Source: JBKEDH01 sp047975295
GTDB lineage: Bacteria; Bacteroidota; Bacteroidia; Flavobacteriales; Flavobacteriaceae
Direction: 5' to 3'
Length of the DNA stretch: 10,782 nt
Assembly: GCA_047975295.1 (NCBI GenBank)
Contig: JBKEDH010000069.1
Coordinates: forward strand, 1-10,782
The stretch's first letter is position 1. Each line of letters starts with the position of its first letter. The notes under the pieces are model-generated. The model searched no databases. It saw only the letters and a list, made by a program, of their open reading frames with translations, and had not been told where the DNA came from. Position numbers and translations under genes: made by a program. Below, in pieces: positions 5,515 through 10,782 of the stretch.

Positions 5515-7875
5515 TTACCCAATAACTTCCAATTTAGCAAAGCGGAGCAATAGTTTTTTTATGCCCTGTGCAAATTTGATTTCGGCTTTTATATCGGCTC
5601 CGGAACCTTCAATTTTCAAAACCTCACCAGTACCAAAGCGCAAATGTTTTACGGTATTGCCCACTACCAAATGGGTATCGAATAAATTGGTGTTTTCAGA
5701 GGTCTTGGAAACCGGTTTTAAATTTTTGGGTTGGATAGCTTGGAATTTTTCCTGCTCCTGTTTAGACTTTCCTTTTTTGAAAACAGGCTGTTTTGCAGGT
5801 TTAAACCGGATTTGTCCTGCTTCGGATTGTCCTCTGCTTGTGGGAATATCTCCAAAAATATCGGCATCTAATATAGGATTACGGCGAAGTTCCTCTACTG
5901 GTGTTGTAATGTTTAGATATTCCTCATCTATTTCCTCAATAAAACGACTGGGTTCTGCATCGGTTAATTTCCCCCAACGGTAACGGGACAAGGCATAAGT
6001 TAAATAAGCCTGTTTTTCGGCCCGCGTTAAGGCCACATAAAACAAGCGACGTTCTTCTTCAAGCTCGCTCCTACTGCCCGAGCTCATAGCACTTGGAAAT
6101 AAATCTTCTTCCAAACCCACAATAAAAACATGGGGAAATTCTAGACCTTTCGCAAGGTGTATGGTCATTAACGATACCTGGTCGGTTTCCTCACTTTCTT
6201 TATCCAAATCGGTGGCAAGGGCGACATCTTCCAAAAACTCGGCCAAGGAACCTGTGGAATCGGCCACTTCTTTTTGTCCTTCAACAAAATCCTTCATACC
6301 GTTTAAAAGCTCTTCAATATTTTCCATTCGGGTTACACCTTCTGGTGTACCGTCTTTTTTAAACTCACGTACCAAACCACTTACCCGTGTTACGTGTTCG
6401 GCTAACTCAAATACATCGGCATTTTGGTCCATTACCTGAAAACTTTCAATCATGGTAACAAAATCGAGCAATTTACCTTTTGTTCCCGAATTGATTTTTA
6501 TATCGGTCTTATCGATATGTTTCATCACCTGAAAAATAGACCTGTTATAACCATTTGCCGCTACTACAAGCCTATCTACTGTTGTTTGCCCTATGCCTCG
6601 TGGTGGAAAATTAATAATACGCTTTAAGGCTTCCTCGTCGGCAGGATTTATTATCAAACGCAAATACGACAGCACATCTTTAATTTCCTTACGTTGGTAA
6701 AACGATAGTCCGCCATAAATCCGATACGGAATATCACGCTTACGTAAGGCATCTTCAATAGCGCGAGATTGTGCATTGGTACGGTACAGCACGGCAAAAT
6801 CGCCGTTTCTTAATTGATGCTGCATTTTATTGTCCCAAATGGTACTGGCCACATAACGCCCTTCGTCGGCATCGGTAAACGAACGGTTTACTATTATTTT
6901 ACCGCCTTCGTCGTTGGCCGTCCAAACAACTTTATCCAATTTGGTCTGGTTTTTATCTATAACCGAATTGGCTGCGTTTACAATATTTTTGGTTGAGCGG
7001 TAATTTTGTTCCAACCGAAATACCTTAACACCATCGTAATCCTTTTGAAAGTTTAAAATATTGTTGATGTTCGCTCCACGAAATGCATAGATACTCTGCG
7101 CATCATCGCCTACCACGCATATATTTTGAAACCTGTCGGACAGTGCCCGAACAATTAAATACTGCGAATGGTTGGTATCTTGATACTCATCGACCAAAAT
7201 GTATTTAAAACGGTTTTGGTATTTCATTAGCACATCGGGAAAACGGGTCAGCAATTCGTTGGTTTTAAGCAATAAATCATCAAAATCCATAGCACCTGCC
7301 TTAAAACAACGTTCTACATATTCCCTGTAAACATCGCCCAAACGTGGCCGTCTTGCCATAGCATCGGCTTCCATGAGTTCCGGATTATTAAAATAGGCCT
7401 TTGGCGTAATTAAGTTGTTTTTGTACGATGAAATACGAGAACGCACCTGTTTATATTTATAAATATCCTTATCTAAGTTCATTTCCTTTATAATGGAAGC
7501 GATTAACCTATCAGAATCTTGTGTATCGTAAATGGTAAAGTTGCTCGGATAGCCCAGTTTATCGGCCTCGATACGAAGAATTTTAGCAAATACCGAGTGA
7601 AATGTTCCCATCCACAGATTTTTGGCTTCGCTATTGCCAACAATGGATGCGATACGCTCTTTCATTTCCCGAGCTGCTTTGTTGGTAAAGGTTAACGACA
7701 ATATATTAAAAGCATCGATACCTTGGCTCATTAAATAGGCTATTCTGTAGGTTAGTACCCGGGTTTTGCCCGATCCCGCACCCGCAATAACAATCATTGG
7801 ACCATCCTTTTGCAGGGTTGGCGCCAATTGTGCATCGTTTAACTGACTTAAATACTGTTCCAAAATAAATTTCAA
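5515..7875 (-). CDS. uvrD: ATP-dependent DNA helicase PcrA/UvrD (superfamily 1A)
   Basis: A 3'-5' DNA helicase for nucleotide-excision and mismatch repair and for clearing stalled replication or RNA polymerase; 786 residues, normal for the family. Seen: Q-motif LNDAQ (Q16), Walker A AGAGSGKT (31-38, K37), TFTNKAAREMKER (motif Ia), Walker B ILVDEYQDTN (D229, E230), motif III GDDAQSIYAFRGA (about 256-268), QNYRST (motif IV), MTIHLAKGLEF (motif V) and LFYVALTRA (motif VI). The C-terminal part, VKHLRFGTGEVLKIEG, is the Tudor-like RNA-polymerase-binding domain. No ATG is available: an in-frame stop lies five codons upstream of the TTG at 7875. The start must be that TTG or the TTG at 7863; the latter would give MEQYLSQLN, which fits related proteins as I remember them. 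It is the first gene of a likely operon with the YciO-type gene. Confidence 0.96.
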   Translation of the reverse strand: MKFILEQYLSQLNDAQLAPTLQKDGPMIVIAGAGSGKTRVLTYRIAYLMSQGIDAFNILSLTFTNKAAREMKERIASIVGNSEAKNLWMGTFHSVFAKILRIEADKLGYPSNFTIYDTQDSDRLIASIIKEMNLDKDIYKYKQVRSRISSYKNNLITPKAYFNNPELMEADAMARRPRLGDVYREYVERCFKAGAMDFDDLLLKTNELLTRFPDVLMKYQNRFKYILVDEYQDTNHSQYLIVRALSDRFQNICVVGDDAQSIYAFRGANINNILNFQKDYDGVKVFRLEQNYRSTKNIVNAANSVIDKNQTKLDKVVWTANDEGGKIIVNRSFTDADEGRYVASTIWDNKMQHQLRNGDFAVLYRTNAQSRAIEDALRKRDIPYRIYGGLSFYQRKEIKDVLSYLRLIINPADEEALKRIINFPPRGIGQTTVDRLVVAANGYNRSIFQVMKHIDKTDIKINSGTKGKLLDFVTMIESFQVMDQNADVFELAEHVTRVSGLVREFKKDGTPEGVTRMENIEELLNGMKDFVEGQKEVADSTGSLAEFLEDVALATDLDKESEETDQVSLMTIHLAKGLEFPHVFIVGLEEDLFPSAMSSGSRSELEEERRLFYVALTRAEKQAYLTYALSRYRWGKLTDAEPSRFIEEIDEEYLNITTPVEELRRNPILDADIFGDIPTSRGQSEAGQIRFKPAKQPVFKKGKSKQEQEKFQAIQPKNLKPVSKTSENTNLFDTHLVVGNTVKHLRFGTGEVLKIEGSGADIKAEIKFAQGIKKLLLRFAKLEVIG

Positions 7876-7966
7876 TTTTAAGGCATAAAATTAACCATTG
7901 CGTTTGTTTTTTGTAAATGCTTTTATCAATAATTATAAACAAATAGGTTTTGGTTTTGGCTTTATT

Positions 7967-7974
7967 TAAATTTG
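7967..7974 (+). promoter_or_regulatory. Predicted promoter of the glutamate synthase-like gene, -7 box
   Basis: TAAATTTG matches TAnnTTTG and lies 30 bases before the ATG at 8005. The nearest upstream TTG (7950-7952) is only 14 bases away, closer than usual, so only the -7 box is convincing. The 129-bp gap also has to hold the divergent uvrD promoter, for which I find no clear match. Confidence 0.45.
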
Positions 7975-8004
7975 AATATATTTATTGCAAATTTTTATTG
8001 AACA

Positions 8005-9561
8005 ATGTCATATTTTTTATCGAATATCTCGTGGTGGGGCTGGTTTTTAATAATCATAGTACTAATAGCCATTCGCGATATCTTTTTTCAGAAGAAACAC
8101 TCCATCACCCATAATTTCCCTGTTCTTGGACATTTTAGGTATTTATTAGAGCGTATTGGCCCCGAGCTACGGCAATATTGGGTGGCCAACAACCGAGAAG
8201 AACTGCCCTTTAACCGCATTGAGCGCAGTTGGATTTATGCTTCGGCAAAAAAGGAAAACAATTACGAGAGTTTTGGTACCGACAGAGATATCTACGCGCA
8301 TCAGCATATTTTTATCAATAATGCGATGATGCCCTATAAACCAAGCAAAAACCACCCTAATACAACCGACAAAACTTTTCTTCCCTGTGCTAAAGTTATG
8401 GGTGCCTTCCATAAACGCAAACGCCCGTACCGTCCGGCATCGGTAATTAACGTATCGGCCATGAGTTTTGGTTCGTTATCGGCAAAAGCCGTAGAGTCGT
8501 TAAACGCAGGGGTTAAAATAGCCAATGCCTACCATAATACGGGCGAAGGTGGCCTATCGCCATACCATTGCCAAGGTGGCGACGTAATTTTTCATTTTGG
8601 TACTGGCTATTTTGGGGTGCGTGATAAAAACGGTGATTTTTCGTTGGATAAATTGGTGCAAATGATTAATGAAAATCCATTTATTAGGGCCATAGAAATT
8701 AAACTTTCCCAAGGTGCAAAACCCGGAAAAGGGGGTGTTCTTCCCGCTTCTAAAATCACTAAAGAAATTGCCAATATACGTCATGTCGAAATGGGCAAGG
8801 ATGTGCTTTCGCCTCCCAATCATTCGGCCTTTAGCAATGTAACGGAAATGGTTGATTTTATTGAAAAAATTGCCGAAGCCACAGGACTTCCCGTTGGCAT
8901 AAAAGCAGCTATTGGAAAATTGGAACAATGGGAAGAATTGGCCGATATTATGAAAAAAACAGGTAAAGGTCCCGATTTTATTACGGTTGACGGTGGTGAA
9001 GGCGGTACCGGAGCAGCCCCACCCAGTTTTGCCGACCACGTATCCCTACCTTGGGTTTACGGGTTTAGCGACCTGTACAGGTTGTTCCAATCTAAAGGAT
9101 TAGCCGAACACCTCGTTTTTATTGGTAGCGGTAAATTAGGCTTTCCCGCAAAAGCTGCCATGGCCTTTGCTATGGGTGCCGACTGCATTAACGTGGCTCG
9201 AGAGGCCATGATGAGCATTGGCTGCATACAAGCACAGGTTTGCCATACCAACCGTTGCCCCAGTGGCGTGGCCACACAAAACAAATGGCTGCAAAATGGT
9301 ATAAACGTACCTTTAAAATCGGTAAGATTGGCTCAATATTTTAAAACATTCCGGAAAGAATTTGTTGAAATAACCCATGCTGCCGGTTACGAGCATCCGT
9401 GCCAGTTTAAAATGAACGATATTGAAATTAATGTTGACGATAAGAATATTTCGACCGAATTGGACAAAACCTACAAATACGAAAAAACAGCCGTGCCTTT
9501 TACAAATATGCAGGATTTAAAAGATTGTGTACATCTTGGTGGAAAAACTGCGGACAATTAA
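8005..9561 (+). CDS. Membrane-anchored FMN-binding glutamate synthase-family protein
   Basis: A 518-residue protein corresponding to the FMN/iron-sulfur synthase domain of glutamate synthase large subunits, which converts 2-oxoglutarate plus ammonia to glutamate. Seen: an N-terminal membrane span (about 9-25); the FMN-barrel motif NVSAMSFGSLSAKA (from N149); NTGEGGLSPYH; EIKLSQGAKPGKGG; VDGGEGGTGAAP (from V328); and a C-x5-C-x4-C cluster (C407, C413, C418) that should bind a 3Fe-4S centre. It lacks the N-terminal glutaminase domain and the C-terminal beta-helix of bacterial GltB, so it cannot use glutamine by itself. Its real substrate and electron donor are unknown; stand-alone members of this family are common in bacteria and archaea. 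It is divergent from uvrD. The ATG at 8005 is chosen because the span follows directly. A small membrane protein follows after 64 bp. Confidence 0.92.
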   Translation: MSYFLSNISWWGWFLIIIVLIAIRDIFFQKKHSITHNFPVLGHFRYLLERIGPELRQYWVANNREELPFNRIERSWIYASAKKENNYESFGTDRDIYAHQHIFINNAMMPYKPSKNHPNTTDKTFLPCAKVMGAFHKRKRPYRPASVINVSAMSFGSLSAKAVESLNAGVKIANAYHNTGEGGLSPYHCQGGDVIFHFGTGYFGVRDKNGDFSLDKLVQMINENPFIRAIEIKLSQGAKPGKGGVLPASKITKEIANIRHVEMGKDVLSPPNHSAFSNVTEMVDFIEKIAEATGLPVGIKAAIGKLEQWEELADIMKKTGKGPDFITVDGGEGGTGAAPPSFADHVSLPWVYGFSDLYRLFQSKGLAEHLVFIGSGKLGFPAKAAMAFAMGADCINVAREAMMSIGCIQAQVCHTNRCPSGVATQNKWLQNGINVPLKSVRLAQYFKTFRKEFVEITHAAGYEHPCQFKMNDIEINVDDKNISTELDKTYKYEKTAVPFTNMQDLKDCVHLGGKTADN

Positions 9562-9625
9562 TTAATAACCAAAACTTTTTTTAACCAACAGTAAGCAATA
9601 AACAACCTATTAAACCCAAACACAA

Positions 9626-10150
9626 ATGGATTCCGATAAACTATTAGAGCTATTAGCTTATACTATTCCGGCGTTGATAACCGGAGCCGTTGCTTTTTAT
9701 TTCTTTAGGGAACATACCAAAAATGAAGATGGCAAAAGACGGTTTTTGCTTCAAAAGGATTTACAATCTAACGCATTACCCTTACGGTTACAGGCTTACG
9801 AACGGCTAACTCTTTTTTTGGAACGTCTAAAACCATCAAAATTATTAATTCGGGTTGAACCTTTATCAGATAACAAAGAAGACTACCAATCACTTTTAAT
9901 ACATCACATCGAACAGGAATTCGAGCATAATATGGCACAGCAAATTTATGTAAGCGAAGAATGTTGGAATATTGTTAAAGCCGCTAAAAATACCACTATC
10001 CAATCCATTAGAAAAATAGGCACTCCAGAACATATAAAATCGGCCAACGAACTTAGGGAATCCATTTTAACCGAATTTATAAACAAAAACACACCAAGTA
10101 ACACAGCGCTTTCGTTTATTACCGAAGAAGTAAAAATAATTTTATCTTAG
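9626..10150 (+). CDS. Small single-span membrane protein of unknown function
   Basis: 174 residues; I do not recognise the family with confidence. An N-terminal membrane span (about 8-27, YTIPALITGAVAFYFF) is followed by a basic stretch and a soluble, probably helical domain. Its first part (about 38-70, containing LRLQAYERLTLFLERL) looks amphipathic or coiled. There are no catalytic motifs and only one cysteine. It starts 64 bp after the glutamate synthase-like gene on the same strand and may be co-transcribed; no terminator or clear promoter is seen between them. Given the single N-terminal anchor and no signal-peptidase site that I can see, the soluble part most likely faces the cytoplasm. 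It resembles small conserved Bacteroidota proteins usually left as DUFs. It ends directly before a non-coding stretch that leads to an IS1595 transposase. Confidence 0.8.
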   Translation: MDSDKLLELLAYTIPALITGAVAFYFFREHTKNEDGKRRFLLQKDLQSNALPLRLQAYERLTLFLERLKPSKLLIRVEPLSDNKEDYQSLLIHHIEQEFEHNMAQQIYVSEECWNIVKAAKNTTIQSIRKIGTPEHIKSANELRESILTEFINKNTPSNTALSFITEEVKIILS

Positions 10151-10354
10151 AGCCTGTTTTAATTTATATCAATTGTTTTTCTATGTCTCTTTTTGCGCAT
10201 AATTTCGTTAAAATTTCATCAAGTAGCACAGCTATTATCGTCTATTTTACCTCATTCTGAATCAAAAATAAACTAGAAGTGCTTTAAACTTTTTCTATAC
10301 AAAAAGTCTATCATATAAATTTATTGACTTAGGCGTTTTGTAAATATTAAAATT
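10151..10354. other. Non-coding stretch that may contain the left end of the IS1595 element
   Basis: No gene is seen in these 204 bp. The left terminal repeat of the insertion sequence should lie here, but without the right end outside the window it cannot be located. GAGCCTGTTTTAA starting just after the stop of the previous gene is one possible end, not a demonstrated one. Confidence 0.4.
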
Positions 10355-10782
10355 ATGAGTAAATTTAGTGGATTAATATTCAAAATTATGGAGCAAAGAT
10401 TTAAAAGCCTGTCATTATTCGAATTTCAAGAACGTTTTTCAAGTGCCGAAGATTGCCTACTGTATCTGGTAACACTTAAATGGGGTGCTGGATTTCATTG
10501 TAAACAATGTGGTCATAACCATAGCTGTCCGGGCAAAGCTGCTCATTCTCGCCAATGTACATCTTGTCGTTATGTAGAATCCCCTACGGCGCAGACTTTA
10601 TTCCACCAAGTGAAGTTCGATTTGCTCAAAGCATTTTACATCGTCTATTTTGTAAGTACCAACAAGAAAGGGATTACCTCTACCGAGTTGAGCCGCAAAC
10701 TCAATTTACGGCAAAAAACCTGTTGGTCTTTCAAACGAAAAGTGATGAAAGCAATGAAGAGTTCCGGAAATCACCCCATTAC
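10355..10782 (+). CDS. IS1595-family transposase, N-terminal part, cut by the window edge
   Basis: The first 142 codons of a transposase; the frame is open to the window end. Seen: FEFQERFSSAEDCLLYLVTLKW, cited here only as a family-like N-terminus (about 22-43), then a zinc ribbon with C49-x2-C52 (FHCKQCGH) and C68-x2-C71 (CTSCR), then a PTAQTLFHQVKFDLLKAFYI segment and a helix-turn-helix-like GITSTELSRKLNLRQKTCW. This order is typical of the IS1595 family; the ISXO2-like catalytic domain would follow outside the window. The start could be the ATG at 10355 or the in-frame ATG at 10388; the second gives a start closer to the conserved region. Transposition is by cut-and-paste or copy-and-paste with short target duplications. 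Whether the element is intact cannot be judged. Confidence 0.88.
   Translation, partial: MSKFSGLIFKIMEQRFKSLSLFEFQERFSSAEDCLLYLVTLKWGAGFHCKQCGHNHSCPGKAAHSRQCTSCRYVESPTAQTLFHQVKFDLLKAFYIVYFVSTNKKGITSTELSRKLNLRQKTCWSFKRKVMKAMKSSGNHPI
10355..10782 (+). mobile_element. Partial IS1595-family insertion sequence
   Basis: This is inferred from the transposase alone. The element continues beyond the window, and its left boundary lies somewhere in 10151-10354. The housekeeping-like gene on its left is apparently complete, so the insertion probably fell in an intergenic position. Confidence 0.7.

Noticed and set aside
5483..5983. Open frame of 166 codons on the plus strand
   Set aside because: It is fully antisense to the conserved C-terminal region of uvrD; the UvrD motifs decide in favour of the minus strand.
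10151..10190. Left inverted repeat of the IS1595 element beginning at GAGCCTGTTTTAA
   Set aside because: The right end lies outside the window, so no inverted-repeat match or target duplication can be shown.

Overview
The window most resembles a chromosomal segment of a member of the Bacteroidota, probably Flavobacteriaceae. The genes are AT-rich, several promoters carry the Bacteroidota -7 box TAnnTTTG, recognisable Shine-Dalgarno sites are absent, and the proteins (a large type II-C Cas9, PcrA/UvrD, a stand-alone FMN-binding glutamate synthase-like protein, an IS1595 transposase) look like those of flavobacteria. I cannot name the species from sequence alone.

Layout: (1) Positions 1-4032, minus strand, hold the first 1344 codons of cas9; its 3' end lies outside the window. 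(2) Positions 4033-4861 are non-coding in protein terms but are the most interesting part. Divergent from cas9, on the plus strand, come a promoter, a putative structured leader, a solitary CRISPR-repeat-like element fused to an intrinsic terminator (4232-4279), and then a well-supported tracrRNA (about 4333-4498) with its own promoter, anti-repeat, nexus hairpin and terminators. The rest, to 4861, is AT-rich spacer. (3) On the minus strand lies an apparent two-gene operon, uvrD/pcrA (7875 to 5515) followed by a YciO-type Sua5/YrdC protein (5482 to 4862). (4) On the plus strand, divergent from uvrD, are a membrane-anchored FMN-binding glutamate synthase-like protein (8005-9561) and a small single-span membrane protein of unknown function (9626-10150). 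(5) The right edge holds the start of an IS1595-family transposase (10355 to beyond the window).

How the CRISPR part may work: Cas9 needs tracrRNA paired to the first part of the CRISPR repeat. The anti-repeat (4334-4350) is the exact complement of 4233-4249, so the array repeat, which is not in this window, probably begins GTTGTGAATTGCTTTCA. The same repeat start appears once, alone, 85 bp before the anti-repeat, and runs straight into a terminator. This is what a one-unit, crRNA-like regulatory RNA would look like. The bases just before it, in the guide position, share an 8-base end (TATAATTA) with the region about -33 of the predicted cas9 promoter. That suggests, without proving, a Cas9 self-repression circuit analogous to the S. 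pyogenes long tracrRNA. No cas1, cas2 or CRISPR array is visible; they would be expected beyond position 1 or elsewhere.
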